Position numbers and translations under genes: made by a program. Under the pieces are notes generated by a model, which had not been told where the DNA came from, made no database searches, and saw nothing but the letters and a program-made list of their open reading frames with translations. Positions 16,510-26,304 of a DNA stretch of 64,000 nucleotides are shown piece after piece (the first letter of the stretch is position 1; each line of letters begins with the position of its first letter). The stretch lies in contig PLZS01000088.1 in the NCBI GenBank assembly GCA_003153555.1, positions 21,180 to 85,179 on the forward strand, given 5' to 3'. The stretch comes from Candidatus Melainabacteria bacterium. Its GTDB lineage: Bacteria; Cyanobacteriota; Vampirovibrionia; Obscuribacterales; Obscuribacteraceae.

Positions 16510-18141
16510 CTAATGACGGAGCTGGTTTTGAGCAGTCACGGGAATCGTATCGGTTGAGTAGGCTGAGATCAGGTGGTGCACCACCATGGGTTTACCACCG
16601 ACATGAAATACATTGACGCGATCTTCCACTAGTTTGTCTGCTTTCATTACGCGCTCGTGTTGGCGCACGTGTTCGCCCCAGGACTCGATCATGAACGTTT
16701 CAAAGTAGCGTTCAGGTCTGGCAAGATCGAAAAATAGATGCCATTGATAAGCACCATCTCGTCGGCGAACTTTGCCGAGCACCGACGCTGCTTCAGTAAA
16801 TTCTTTTGCTTTGGCAGGATCAATGATGTATTCGACAGTGACTAGGACTGGACCATGGTCTGGACTTGGCTCGTGGACTAGGTTTGGGTCCTTCCAATGC
16901 GGCGACATGGACGTGTCGAAATTCTCCACCATACCCAATTTGTATCGAAGCGCCAATATAAGATTCAAACACATGGTACCAGCGGCGATGACCAATGCAA
17001 CAGTTAACCCACCTTTGGTAGAGGCGATTTGTCCCCACAGTAAACTGCCAATAGCGACACTTCCCTGAAACACGAGAATATAGACCGACATGGCTCTGGC
17101 TCGCACCCAGGAGGGAATAGCCATTTGGGCGGCAGTGTTCATACTTGAGTTAACTACGATCCAAGCCGTTCCTGCTTCAAGCATGGCAAGCGATGCAATC
17201 GCAAAGTGCCGCGACAATCCTAGTGTGACCAGTGCGACGGCGAAGAGTAGGTTGCCGGCCGAATTTAAGTGATCCAAGCTCAGGCTTCGACGCAGAATTG
17301 GTAGGACAAAAGCGCCAATAATGCAGCCAATCCCAAAAATACTAAGCAGCAATCCATAACCAATAGAATCCAATTTGATTTGCTCGCGTCCAATTAATGG
17401 CAACAACGCCCACATAGCGGCAGAGCAAGCTGCGAATACAGAGCTGCGAACCATCACCGAAACTAGCGCAGGCGAGTGACGCACATATCTGACGCCGGCG
17501 CGCATCGCACCAAAGATGCGCTCACCTTGATCTATTGGTTTGTGCTTCCATTTGGAGACAACATAAATCACGGCAATAAACGATAATGCGTTCAACAGAA
17601 AAACCGCAGCAGGACCTGCTGCGGCGACGATCAATCCTCCAAGCGCCGAACCCAGTCCCCGAGAGACGTTATAACTTAATCCGCCCAATGCGATAGCCGG
17701 CTCAAGCTTATCTCGTGGCACCAATTCCGGTGTCGATGCATTCCACGCTGGAGCGCTGATAGCATTGCCGATACCAAGCATGAATGTGAATGTGAGAAGC
17801 CACCAAGGTCCAACGATGTGGAAATAGGTTAAGCAACCCAAAGCCAAGGCTGCCACGAGCATCCAGCCTTGTCCCACGATCAACAACATACGGCGATCGA
17901 CAAGATCCGCCAGTGCCCCGGCAGGCAAAGACAACATGAAGAAAGGAAGGTAAGTGGCAGTTTGCATCAGCGCCACCATTACTGGTGATATCGTCAATGA
18001 AGTCATTAACCATGCAGCACCAACATCCTGCATGAAAGTGCCAATGTTCGAAAATGTTGCGGCAAGCCAGAGCGCACGAAACAAAGGCACAGAGAGAGGT
18101 GCCCACATAGACTGGTGATTACGAACGTTCGAATCACTCAC
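16510..18141 (-). CDS. MFS transporter (MFS_3/EntS-like) with C-terminal ABM-like domain
   Basis: 543 aa. About residues 15-410 form a 12-helix major facilitator of the type including the enterobactin exporter EntS: FRALWLAATFSNIGTFMQDVGAAWLM at the start, PAGALADLVDRRMLL (motif A) and AISAPAWNASTPELVP. The last ~110 residues (VLVTVEYIIDPAKAKEFTEA onward, ending near HVGGKPMVVHHL) form a soluble ferredoxin-like domain resembling antibiotic-biosynthesis-monooxygenase (ABM) domains. This fusion occurs in a known subfamily. The start is GTG 18141 and GAGGAG lies somewhat far upstream (13 nt), so a slightly later start is possible. Efflux of a small hydrophobic compound is the likely role. Confidence 0.85.
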   Translation of the reverse strand: MSDSNVRNHQSMWAPLSVPLFRALWLAATFSNIGTFMQDVGAAWLMTSLTISPVMVALMQTATYLPFFMLSLPAGALADLVDRRMLLIVGQGWMLVAALALGCLTYFHIVGPWWLLTFTFMLGIGNAISAPAWNASTPELVPRDKLEPAIALGGLSYNVSRGLGSALGGLIVAAAGPAAVFLLNALSFIAVIYVVSKWKHKPIDQGERIFGAMRAGVRYVRHSPALVSVMVRSSVFAACSAAMWALLPLIGREQIKLDSIGYGLLLSIFGIGCIIGAFVLPILRRSLSLDHLNSAGNLLFAVALVTLGLSRHFAIASLAMLEAGTAWIVVNSSMNTAAQMAIPSWVRARAMSVYILVFQGSVAIGSLLWGQIASTKGGLTVALVIAAGTMCLNLILALRYKLGMVENFDTSMSPHWKDPNLVHEPSPDHGPVLVTVEYIIDPAKAKEFTEAASVLGKVRRRDGAYQWHLFFDLARPERYFETFMIESWGEHVRQHERVMKADKLVEDRVNVFHVGGKPMVVHHLISAYSTDTIPVTAQNQLRH

Positions 18142-18168
18142 TGTCTAATGTCGTCTCCTCTGTTAATC

Positions 18169-18201
18169 GTCACGAAAACCTGTGTGGTTTTCGGCTGTGA
18201 C
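18169..18201 (-). terminator. Hairpin downstream of sdhB, probable terminator
   Basis: GTCAC-gAAAACC...GGTTTTCg-GTGAC: an inner CGAAAACC-tgtgt-GGTTTTCG stem lies inside an outer GTCAC/GTGAC pairing. It sits 65 bp beyond the sdhB stop on the minus strand and would close the sdhCAB operon. Confidence 0.5.
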
Positions 18202-18265
18202 GATGGTGTCTTTCCTGATCTCCTTTATCCGCGTCTGCGTAAAATATTGCGAGTGTCGGGACTAG

Positions 18266-19000
18266 TTATTTCTTCTTGCCAAAGACAGTCTTAAAGAATT
18301 TGGCGATTGGATCGTAAAACTCGTCTACCACTCTTTCTTTCAAAGGAATGATGGCATTATCTGTAATGTGAATTGATTCAGGACAAACTTCCGTGCAGCA
18401 CTTGGTAATGTTGCAAAGTCCGATGCCTGCGTCCTCTTTCAAAAATCTGGTGCGGTCCAATGTATCAAGTGGATGCATCTCGAGCCCAGCACTTCTAACC
18501 ATAAAGCGAGGTCCCAAGAAGTCTTTGCGATCATGATCACGTATGACGTGACAAACGTCTTGGCATAAAAAGCACTCGATGCATTTACGAAATTCTTGAA
18601 CGCGGTCGATGTCTTCCTGGTAAAAAGTCCAATCAGCATCCGCTGCTGGAGTGAATGCAGGAATTTTTTTGTTCGCCTCGTAATTCCAAGACACATCGGA
18701 GACAAGGTCTTTGATGTGTGGGAATGACTTAATAGGCTGAACGACGATTTCTTCGCCCTCAACAAATTTGTCCATTCTAGATTTGCACATCAAGCTGGGA
18801 CGCCCGTTCACCTCGGCACTACAAGATCCACACTTCGCAGCCTTGCAATTCCATCGGACCGCTAAATCTGGTGAATACATCGCTTGGATGTAATGGATTG
18901 CGTCTAGCACAACCATACCGGACTCAATCGGCACCTTATACGTAACGTATTCGCCGCTATCTTTCTCTCCGCGAAATACCTTCAGCAGTGCTTCACGCAT
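18266..19000 (-). CDS. sdhB: Succinate dehydrogenase iron-sulfur subunit
   Basis: 244 aa electron-transfer subunit linking the flavoprotein to the membrane anchor in complex II. The plant-type [2Fe-2S] ligands lie in RWNCKAAKCGSCSAEVNG and the following SLMC. The C-terminal ferredoxin domain carries CIECFLCQDVCHV and CNITKCCTEVCPESI for the [4Fe-4S] and [3Fe-4S] clusters. The start overlaps the end of sdhA by 8 nt, indicating translational coupling. It is the last gene of sdhC-sdhA-sdhB. The sequence type fits the actinobacterial Sdh1-like branch together with the unusual SdhC. Confidence 0.93.
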   Translation of the reverse strand: MREALLKVFRGEKDSGEYVTYKVPIESGMVVLDAIHYIQAMYSPDLAVRWNCKAAKCGSCSAEVNGRPSLMCKSRMDKFVEGEEIVVQPIKSFPHIKDLVSDVSWNYEANKKIPAFTPAADADWTFYQEDIDRVQEFRKCIECFLCQDVCHVIRDHDRKDFLGPRFMVRSAGLEMHPLDTLDRTRFLKEDAGIGLCNITKCCTEVCPESIHITDNAIIPLKERVVDEFYDPIAKFFKTVFGKKK

Positions 19001-20816
19001 TGACGGGCTCCTTTTTCACGAATAGTTTCTTTAGATCATCTGGCATCTCGGGTTTAGGAGTCAGATCCAGCTTCATCGCTTCGCCGTCTCTCGAGATCGC
19101 TGAATTTACCTGACCCCATACTTCGTCATCAGTTTCGGTGTAGTCGAGTCGACTGTGTGCGCCACGGCTCTCTCTTCTGGAAAGAGCGCTTCGCGCAATC
19201 GCCTCTGAGCAGATGAACATATTTCTCAAGTCACGGCACAAGTGCCAGCCCGGATTGTATGCCCGAGTGCCTTTGATGCCGGCAAGCTTCACTTGTGCCT
19301 TCAACTCTTCGAGCTTGGCGATTCCCGTTTCTAGGTCCTTCTCTTCTCGATAGATGCCAACGTGCGTGCTCATAATTTGATTAAGTTGTTTGGCAATGTC
19401 GTATGGATTTTTTCCGTCTGGCCGCTTGAATGGTGCTTCCATTTCCTCTTGGGCTTCACGAACTTGCTCGTCCGAAATTGTAGGCTGCGACTCAATCTTC
19501 TTGGCATAGTCAGCTGCTCCTGCGCCAGCGCGTTTGCCAAAAACAATCAAGTCCGAAAGTGAATTTCCACCCAATCGATTGGCACCGTGCATGCCACCAC
19601 TGCACTCGCCGGCAGCGAACAACCCAGGTACGCGAGATTCTGCAGTATCGGCATCGACTCTGACGCCACCCATGATGTAGTGCATTGTCGGTCCAACTTC
19701 CATCGGACCGGCCGTGATATCGACGTCAGCCAGATCTTTGAATTGGTGATACATCGATGGAAGTTTTTTCTTGACACGTTCTGGATCCTGATAGCTAATG
19801 TCCAGATAAACCCCACCGTGCTCGGAGCCACGTCCTTCTTTTACTTCGTTATAAATTGCGCGAGCAACGTTATCACGGGTTGACAACTCGGGTGGACGGC
19901 GCGCTTCTGTTTGTTGTCCAGCAAGAATTGCATCGACCCAAGTTTTAGCTTCTTCGTCCGTTTCAGCAAAATCTTTCCTGCTCGCTTCAGGAAGATATTT
20001 GTACATGAAGCGCTCACCTTTGTTATTGCGCAAAATGCCGCCTTCACCGCGAACACCCTCAGTAACGAGAAGTCCTCGAACACCCGGCGGCCAAACCATT
20101 CCCGTCGGGTGGAATTGAACGAATTCCATGTCGATCAAATCTGCTCCGGCATCATAGGCAAGCGCGTGACCATCGCCTGTGTATTCCCAAGAATTTGAAG
20201 TAACGGAGAATGATTTTCCCACGCCGCCGGTTGCAAGTACAATCGCTTTGGCTTTGAAGAGGACGAATCGGCCGTCTTCTCGGTAGTAACCGAAGGCGCC
20301 TGCAATTTTGTCACCATCTTTTAAAAGGCGACTGATACAGCATTCCATATAGACTTTGATGCCCTGGTGAACACCGCGATCCTGTAGTGTGCGGATCATT
20401 TCCAAGCCGGTTCTGTCGCCAACGTGGCAAAGCCGCTTGTAGGTGTGTCCGCCGAAAGCCCGCTGAAGAATCTTTCCATCTTTCGTTCTATCAAATACAG
20501 CGCCCCAGCGTTCTAACTCGCGAACACGCTCCGGCGCTTCCTCTGCATGCAACTGGACCATGCGCCAGTTGTTCAGCATTTTGCCGCCCTTCATAGTGTC
20601 TTGATAGTGCGTTTCCCAGCCATCTTTGGCATCGACATTAGCTAGAGCAGCGGCAACTCCGCCTTCAGCCATAACTGTATGAGCTTTGCCGAGCAGCGAC
20701 TTGCAAACCAAGCCGACTGAAATTCCTTGGGATGAGGCTTCAATGGCGGCTCTTAGTCCTGCTCCCCCAGCGCCAATGACGAGAACGTCGTGCTCGTGAA
20801 TTTCATAATCTGCCAT
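18993..20816 (-). CDS. sdhA: Succinate dehydrogenase flavoprotein subunit
   Basis: 607 aa catalytic subunit oxidising succinate to fumarate. FAD-binding VLVIGAGGAGLRAAIEAS is at the N-terminus, and HTVMAEGGVAAAL carries the His expected to bind FAD covalently. FHPTGMVWPPGVRGLLVTEG and the substrate-site motif HGANRLGGNSL follow, with SRRESRGAHSRLDY near the C-terminus. Full length. It starts 2 bp after the sdhC stop and overlaps sdhB, so all three are one operon. Fumarate reductase activity cannot be excluded from sequence alone, but the anchor type and the nearby aconitase favour the oxidative direction. Confidence 0.95.
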   Translation of the reverse strand: MADYEIHEHDVLVIGAGGAGLRAAIEASSQGISVGLVCKSLLGKAHTVMAEGGVAAALANVDAKDGWETHYQDTMKGGKMLNNWRMVQLHAEEAPERVRELERWGAVFDRTKDGKILQRAFGGHTYKRLCHVGDRTGLEMIRTLQDRGVHQGIKVYMECCISRLLKDGDKIAGAFGYYREDGRFVLFKAKAIVLATGGVGKSFSVTSNSWEYTGDGHALAYDAGADLIDMEFVQFHPTGMVWPPGVRGLLVTEGVRGEGGILRNNKGERFMYKYLPEASRKDFAETDEEAKTWVDAILAGQQTEARRPPELSTRDNVARAIYNEVKEGRGSEHGGVYLDISYQDPERVKKKLPSMYHQFKDLADVDITAGPMEVGPTMHYIMGGVRVDADTAESRVPGLFAAGECSGGMHGANRLGGNSLSDLIVFGKRAGAGAADYAKKIESQPTISDEQVREAQEEMEAPFKRPDGKNPYDIAKQLNQIMSTHVGIYREEKDLETGIAKLEELKAQVKLAGIKGTRAYNPGWHLCRDLRNMFICSEAIARSALSRRESRGAHSRLDYTETDDEVWGQVNSAISRDGEAMKLDLTPKPEMPDDLKKLFVKKEPVNA

Positions 20817-20818
20817 TT

Positions 20819-21592
20819 CTAGAAGAACCTCATTTCGGTAACGTAGCCCAGTGAGTATGAGCGGATCAGGAGGTCTGTTAGACCGACCGAAAAGAGACTC
20901 ATCCAGGCCCAGAGCATGTGATGCTCATTCAGCTTGGTCACTAAGTGCCAGATTTTAAATTGCTGCTTAGCTGATGGGCAGGATGAGAAGCAATCCAATC
21001 GCCCGCCTACGAGATGCCGGCAGGCATGACAGCCACCCGAGTAACCGGACAATAAAATGACGTTAGCCAGCATGAATAGATTGATGCCGCTGACGACAAA
21101 ACCGGTCGGCTGGAAGAACGCTACATAGACGTCATACCAAAGGAAGATCAGAACGACCGTCGCCAAATAGAAGAAGTATCGATGCGCGTTTTGGAATACA
21201 AATGGAAATTTAGTTTCGCCGGTGTAGCTATGTCCACCCATATGCCCGATAGAGCAACCCGGTGGATCCCAAAAATAAGCTCGGTAGTAGGCTTTTCGGT
21301 AGTAGTAGCATGTCGCTCTGAAACCAGCCGGAATCCACAGAATTAAAATTGCTGGGGACCATTTCCACCAATCAAATGCGAACTTTGGTGAGTAAAACGG
21401 CGATAGATACGAACCAACCTCATAGTGCCCGTTTTCAAAGACTCGGTATGTCGCGTATACGATGAATAGAGTAAAGCCGATCGCAACAAGCGCCGGTTCT
21501 ATCCACCATGTATCTTTCCGCGAGGTTAGTCCTTTGTGAGCTGGCGTACAACCTGCAGCGGTTGGAGTCTCGGTCTTTGTAGTCTCTGTCAT
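20819..21592 (-). CDS. sdhC: Succinate dehydrogenase membrane anchor, actinobacterial Sdh1 type
   Basis: 257 aa with five to six hydrophobic helices. It is not the usual SdhC/SdhD cytochrome b pair. The segment PAGFRATCYYYRKAYYRAYF with CSIGHMGGHSYTGETKFP, and the later SGGCHACRHLVGG followed by DCFSSC, match what I remember of the mycobacterial Sdh1 anchor (Rv0249c type). That anchor has been shown structurally to hold a membrane-embedded Rieske-type [2Fe-2S] cluster. The His/Cys cluster CHACRH is therefore a candidate metal site here. No sdhD follows; sdhA starts 2 bp downstream. A -10-like TATAAT lies about 135 bp upstream. Confidence 0.88.
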   Translation of the reverse strand: MTETTKTETPTAAGCTPAHKGLTSRKDTWWIEPALVAIGFTLFIVYATYRVFENGHYEVGSYLSPFYSPKFAFDWWKWSPAILILWIPAGFRATCYYYRKAYYRAYFWDPPGCSIGHMGGHSYTGETKFPFVFQNAHRYFFYLATVVLIFLWYDVYVAFFQPTGFVVSGINLFMLANVILLSGYSGGCHACRHLVGGRLDCFSSCPSAKQQFKIWHLVTKLNEHHMLWAWMSLFSVGLTDLLIRSYSLGYVTEMRFF

Positions 21593-22231
21593 TGCTTATG
21601 GACCCTTGGTATTAGGACAACTTGAAAGTTGTGTGGCGTCCCAAAAAATCTTGTCGCAACCTGCAATTGATAACTTGCAATATTGTGAAAGTGACCAAGG
21701 GACTCCACTTTCGGGCATGGGAAATTATAACAACTCTAGAGCCCTGTTTTTAGGCAAATTCCCGCTTCTTATCAGGCGCTTAACTATTGTGTAGGTTGAA
21801 GATTTTCGCTTGCCGCTTAGGAAATTCATCATCTAAACCTCGTGACTGTGTCAATGGCGCAAACAATCCAAAATTCTTTTCCGAATCAGAACGTTGTAAA
21901 CAGGAGCGAACCGCGCGTGGTGGCAGATTAGAAAACGACAATCTCCTCAAGAAATTTGGAAGTCAAGACGAGGAACAGCTGGAAATACCAGACGTCAACT
22001 TATGCAGAAGCCTATGAACTGGCTTTAACAAGAAAGAATTTAAGACTCTCTTGTAAACCTCCTAAAGATCGATTTCACAATAGTGAAACCTACGTCCGAC
22101 GAGGACAAAGCTAGTTGCAGCCCAGCATTTGGTAGCGCGGCGCAACGATCGGTTAATCAGGAGTCCACTTCAACCTAACAATGTGTAAGTTTCGACGACA
22201 CAACAAATCAAATCAGACGGAGACATCCAAA
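21593..22231. promoter_or_regulatory. Divergent intergenic region with sdh promoter candidate
   Basis: About 640 bp between sdhC (minus) and a small plus-strand gene. Short ORFs here have no coding character. On the minus strand TATAAT occurs at 21729-21724, about 135 bp before the sdhC start, but no well-spaced -35 is present. No riboswitch or other structure was recognised. Confidence 0.35.
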
Positions 22232-22501
22232 ATGAAACGCCAAACAGTGACAAAGATAGCTAAGCCAAAAGTAAGCGTTGACATGGCCGTCATCCAGCGC
22301 CTTGATGAATCGCTGCCTTTGCAGACTGAAGAATGGAATCGCGCGGAGCAATTGCTTATGCAATTGACAGAATTTGCTCCAAACAGCCTGGTCACAGAAG
22401 TCGTTAATGCAATCGCTATATATGCAGATGATCAAGCTCGCCGTGGATATATTCTTGGGCAAGAAGATCTCGCCAAAGAAATGAAGCAACGCGTCGCCTA
22501 G
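22232..22501 (+). CDS. Small hypothetical protein
   Basis: About 89 aa from ATG 22232 (GGAGA 8 nt upstream); the track's longer start at 22181 lacks such a site. The N-terminus is basic, the rest is a mostly helical acidic chain (RLDESLPLQTEEWNRAEQLLMQL). No signal peptide or membrane segment. The acetyltransferase gene begins 31 bp later on the same strand, so they may be cotranscribed. No recognised domain. Confidence 0.55.
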   Translation: MKRQTVTKIAKPKVSVDMAVIQRLDESLPLQTEEWNRAEQLLMQLTEFAPNSLVTEVVNAIAIYADDQARRGYILGQEDLAKEMKQRVA

Positions 22502-22532
22502 ACGCAAGTTTTGGGCGCGCTAATATATAGGG

Positions 22533-23060
22533 ATGACACGCCAAGCGAATTCATCCTCTACGACCACTCCTGTTTCGATTCGAGAAGCGACTGAGCAGGA
22601 TCTTCCCGCTATCCGAAACATATACAACTATTTTGTCACTCGCTCAACGGCTACTTTTGCACTTGAGGAAGAGAGTGTCGATGAGCGTCGCGATTGGTTC
22701 GTGAACCACTCGCAAAATGGTCTGCCAGTTCTAATCGCCGAGCTGGATGGGCATACAGTTGGTTGGGCCAGTTTGTCCTTTTACCACCAACGCTGCGCCT
22801 ACAGGCAGTCGGTAGAGCCTTCTTTGTATATACATCACGAATTCGCTGCACGTGGAATCGGTAAAGTGCTCACCGAGGCATTGATCGATGCGGCGCGGAC
22901 GCGCAACTATCACTGTATAGTTTCACTTGTTTGCAGTGAAAATGATGCCAGTTTAGCAGTGTTGCAAAAATATGGCTTCGCCAAAGTTGGCGAGTTGCAA
23001 GAAGTTGGCAGGAAATTTGATCGTTGGCTGAACGTGACGATTATGCAGAAGTTGCTCTAA
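22533..23060 (+). CDS. GNAT N-acetyltransferase, phosphinothricin acetyltransferase-like
   Basis: 175 aa, the normal size for the Pat/Bar-like GNAT subgroup, which acetylates small amines such as phosphinothricin, methionine sulfoximine or related amino acids. Diagnostic stretches are IREATEQDLPAIRNIYNYFV at the start, FALEEESVDERRDWF, the acetyl-CoA pyrophosphate loop ARGIGKVLTEALI, and ENDASLAVLQKYGFAKVGEL. Cytoplasmic. The gene is followed 19 bp later by an alpha/beta hydrolase on the same strand. Real substrate unknown; resistance is not implied. Confidence 0.9.
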   Translation: MTRQANSSSTTTPVSIREATEQDLPAIRNIYNYFVTRSTATFALEEESVDERRDWFVNHSQNGLPVLIAELDGHTVGWASLSFYHQRCAYRQSVEPSLYIHHEFAARGIGKVLTEALIDAARTRNYHCIVSLVCSENDASLAVLQKYGFAKVGELQEVGRKFDRWLNVTIMQKLL

Positions 23061-23079
23061 TGCAGAAGAGTCGGGAGAC

Positions 23080-23922
23080 ATGGGTTCGATCACAACTTGC
23101 TTAATTATCTTGGTTGCCTTCGCAACACTATATACGGTGCTGTCGCCGCGCTTTAATTACCGACTTTATCGCTGGCTGATTTTTCACCCATATCCTTACG
23201 AACCGGGCACAGAATTGCCACCGCCCATCGACAACTCAGAAGTGGACGAAGTATATATTTTGCTTCGCTCAGGTAAAAAAATTCACGGATGGTATTACAA
23301 GGTAGCCAATGCGGCCAAAGTAATTCTGTTTAGCCACGGCAATGCTGGTAATTTAAGTTCTCGAAACTCAATTCTAGATTTGCTCACCAAGACTGGCGCT
23401 TCGGTGTTTATTTACGATTACGAAGGCTTTGGAAAAAGTGAAGGACTTCCGACCATCGACGGCATATGCGACAACGGATTGGTGGCATATGACTATCTCG
23501 TCGAACAGGAAGGTGTTAAACCAAATGACATCATAGTTTACGGAGAATCACTGGGGACCGGAGTGGCGATGTATTTGTCCGCTAAACGCAAAGTCGGCGG
23601 CGTCATTCTCCAGTCCGGTTTTTCCTCGCTGAGAAAAATTGCTCATGAAATTTTTCCGACCTTGAAAGCTTTTCCATCGTTCTTATTTCCGACGCAACAA
23701 CTGGACACGTTAGCCTTAGCTAAGCAGCCCCATCCTCCACTATTGATCATTCACGGCGTGCATGATCAGGTGGTCCCGTATTCTCACGCCGAACGATTAT
23801 ATAAGGAAGCAATTGAACCAAAGCAGTTATTGACATTGCCTCATTCCGCCCATAACGACATTTGCAATACCGCCCCAGACGAATTCCTGCACACCGTGAT
23901 CGATTTCATGGCACGATGTTGA
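23080..23922 (+). CDS. Alpha/beta hydrolase, ABHD13/Bem46-like, membrane-anchored
   Basis: 280 aa with an N-terminal membrane anchor (TTCLIILVAFATLYTVL). The hydrolase fold has oxyanion HGNAGN, YDYEGFGKSEG, nucleophile elbow YGESLGTGVA, acid IHGVHDQVVPY and catalytic His in HSAHNDI, so the triad is complete. GGGAGA precedes the ATG. Serine hydrolases of this group act as esterases or thioesterases of undefined substrate. The gene lies 19 bp after the acetyltransferase and is probably cotranscribed. Confidence 0.85.
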   Translation: MGSITTCLIILVAFATLYTVLSPRFNYRLYRWLIFHPYPYEPGTELPPPIDNSEVDEVYILLRSGKKIHGWYYKVANAAKVILFSHGNAGNLSSRNSILDLLTKTGASVFIYDYEGFGKSEGLPTIDGICDNGLVAYDYLVEQEGVKPNDIIVYGESLGTGVAMYLSAKRKVGGVILQSGFSSLRKIAHEIFPTLKAFPSFLFPTQQLDTLALAKQPHPPLLIIHGVHDQVVPYSHAERLYKEAIEPKQLLTLPHSAHNDICNTAPDEFLHTVIDFMARC

Positions 23923-23968
23923 TCTAAGTATTCTAGTCAAATTCACAGCAGCTTACCTCAGAGGACCA

Positions 23969-24005
23969 GCATCCTTGCCGGCAAGGATGCCGGCGCTCCC
24001 AGGCT
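23969..24005. repeat. Perfect palindrome within a dispersed GCCGGCAAGGATGCCGGCGCTCCCAGGCT repeat
   Basis: GCATCCTTGCCGGCAAGGATGC (23969-23990) is a perfect 22-bp palindrome. The 29-bp string starting at 23977 recurs exactly at 38583-38611. It lies between the convergent hydrolase and aconitase genes and could act as a bidirectional terminator. Confidence 0.85.
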
Positions 24006-24027
24006 AGGGCACGGATTCGGCTCCCAG

Positions 24028-26304
24028 CTATTTGCCTTCGCGATTTTTCTTGATCAAGTTGAGCGCGGAACCGGTCTTGAACCAATCAATTTGTTCTTCG
24101 GTCATCGTGTGTTTAACTTGCGTTTTGACTTTGGTGCCATCTTTATGCTCAATTGTCATATCGACCAGTTTTTCTGGCTTAAGTCCACTTAGTCCTGTAA
24201 AGCTGATACGGTCATCTTCTTGAATCAGATTGTAGTCTTCTGGTTTGACGAATGTGAAGGCAAGTATTCCCTGCTTCTTCAAATTAGTCTCGTGGATTCT
24301 GGCGAAACTTCGCACCACGACAACTTTGCAGCCAAGGAATCTCGGTGACATAGCAGCGTGTTCCCGACTCGATCCTTCGCCGTAGTTTTGATCACCAATA
24401 ACTACCCAGCCCGTTTTGTGCGCCTTGTAATCGCGAGCAACGGCAGGATACGACTTGGTTTCGCCATCAAACAAGTCTTTTCCAGTTCCCGGTTGTTTCG
24501 TAAACGCATTAATCGCACCGATAAACATGTTGTCGCTGATTTTATCGAGATGCCCTCGATATCGCAGCCATGGACCGGCTGGTGAAATATGGTCGGTTGT
24601 GCACTTCCCGTCCGCTTTAAGCAAAACTGGCAGTTCAACGTAATCTTTTCCATCCCATGCCGAGAATGGCTCAAGCAGTTGCAAACGTTCACTGTCCGGT
24701 GAAACTGCGACTGCTACTTTGTCACCATCTTTCGCGGGAGCAATGTATCCAGCGTCAGCCGAAATAAATCCATTGGCAGGCAGTTCTGGCGCCTCTGGTG
24801 GCAATAATTGCAGTTCGGTGCCATCAGGAGCCTTCAACTTATCCGTCATTGGATTGAATGACAGTGAGCCAGAAAGAGCGAAGGCTGTGACGATTTCAGG
24901 GCTACCGATAAACGCTAACGTTTGCGCATTGCCGTCATTTCTTTTCTGAAAGTTTCGATTGAATGAAGTGATGATCGAATTAGCTTCACCAGGCGTAATG
25001 TCTTCACGCTTCCACTGTCCGATACACGGTCCACATGCATTAGCAAGCACGGTACCGCCAATTTTTTCGAGCTTTTCTAACTGTCCATCACGTCCGATAG
25101 TTTTGTGGATCTGTTCAGATCCTGGTGTGATCAAGAATCCAATGTTTGCTTTGATACCACGATCCGATGCTTGTTTGGCGATATGAGCGGCCCGACTCAT
25201 ATCCTCATAGCTAGAGTTTGTGCAACTTCCGATCAAGGCGTATTTAAGATGATCGGGGTAGCCTTTTTCTTTTGCTTCCTTTGCTAGCTCTGAAACTGGT
25301 CTAGCTAAATCTGGTGTGTGCGGTCCCACGACATAAGGCTCGAGCGTATCCAAATCAATTTCTATAATTTGGTCGTAATATGCTTTTGGATCTTTTTCCA
25401 CTTCCGGATCAGCGACCAAATATTCTCTATATTGATCCGCTAACTTGGCCACTTCCTCACGACCAGTGGCTCTCAAATATTTAGCCATGCGTTCGTCATA
25501 AGGGAAAACGGACGTCGTAGCGCCAAGTTCTGCGCCCATATTTGTGATGGTGCCTTTTCCGGTGCAACTGATCGAGGCTGTGCCGGAACCGAAATACTCA
25601 ACGATTGCGCCAGTTCCTCCGGCTACAGTCAGGATGCCTGCGAGTTTCAGGATCACATCTTTAGGCGATGTCCAGCCGTTCAGTTTGCCTGTCAGACGAA
25701 CTCCGATAAGTTTCGGCCAGCGTACGCCCCAGGCCTCTCCAGCCATGACGTCGACTGCATCCGCGCCGCCCACACCTATGGCGATCATTCCCAGACCACC
25801 AGCGTTCGGCGTGTGCGAATCCGTGCCGATCATCATCGTTCCTGGACTTGCATAGTTCTCAAGAACAACTTGGTGAATAATACCAGCGCCTGGTTTCCAA
25901 AAGCCGATACCATGTTTCATGCTTGCGGTGCGCAAGAACTCATAAACTTCCTTGTTATCATCCAGAGCGCGAGCCATGTCTTCATCGGCTCCCACTCTCG
26001 CTTGGATCAGGTGATCGCAGTGCACGGTTGTCGGCACCGCAACTGTCTTCAGCTTCGCCTGCATAAACTGGAGCAAGGCCATTTGGGCTGTTGCATCCTG
26101 CATCGCCACTCGGTCAGGGCGGAGAAAAGCGTAACTATCACCTCTAACAGGTGTTTCGGTACCTTCCGGCCAATGATCTAAGTGTGCGGTGAGGATCTTC
26201 TCTGTAAGAGTCAGTGGGCGCTTGTATCGACGCCTGGCCTCTTTAATTCTTGCAGGAAAGGACTCATACAGCTTTTTGACATCATTAACATCGAGAAGGG
26301 TCAT
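24028..26304 (-). CDS. acn: Aconitate hydratase
   Basis: 758 aa, full length for the mitochondrial-type aconitase branch. It interconverts citrate and isocitrate via cis-aconitate in the TCA cycle. [4Fe-4S] cluster ligands are in [15 protein letters not shown] and [10 protein letters not shown]. Other hallmarks are [14 protein letters not shown] near residue 160 and [21 protein letters not shown] in the swivel domain. AGAGG lies 7 nt upstream of ATG 26304. Monocistronic, ending at the palindromic repeat. Together with sdhCAB and malate synthase it supports an oxidative TCA cycle. Confidence 0.96.
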   Translation of the reverse strand: MTLLDVNDVKKLYESFPARIKEARRRYKRPLTLTEKILTAHLDHWPEGTETPVRGDSYAFLRPDRVAMQDATAQMALLQFMQAKLKTVAVPTTVHCDHLIQARVGADEDMARALDDNKEVYEFLRTASMKHGIGFWKPGAGIIHQVVLENYASPGTMMIGTDSHTPNAGGLGMIAIGVGGADAVDVMAGEAWGVRWPKLIGVRLTGKLNGWTSPKDVILKLAGILTVAGGTGAIVEYFGSGTASISCTGKGTITNMGAELGATTSVFPYDERMAKYLRATGREEVAKLADQYREYLVADPEVEKDPKAYYDQIIEIDLDTLEPYVVGPHTPDLARPVSELAKEAKEKGYPDHLKYALIGSCTNSSYEDMSRAAHIAKQASDRGIKANIGFLITPGSEQIHKTIGRDGQLEKLEKIGGTVLANACGPCIGQWKREDITPGEANSIITSFNRNFQKRNDGNAQTLAFIGSPEIVTAFALSGSLSFNPMTDKLKAPDGTELQLLPPEAPELPANGFISADAGYIAPAKDGDKVAVAVSPDSERLQLLEPFSAWDGKDYVELPVLLKADGKCTTDHISPAGPWLRYRGHLDKISDNMFIGAINAFTKQPGTGKDLFDGETKSYPAVARDYKAHKTGWVVIGDQNYGEGSSREHAAMSPRFLGCKVVVVRSFARIHETNLKKQGILAFTFVKPEDYNLIQEDDRISFTGLSGLKPEKLVDMTIEHKDGTKVKTQVKHTMTEEQIDWFKTGSALNLIKKNREGK

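Noticed and set aside
22533-23060. Herbicide or antibiotic resistance determinant
   Set aside because: Pat-like GNAT proteins are widespread housekeeping acetyltransferases; the sequence alone does not support a resistance role.
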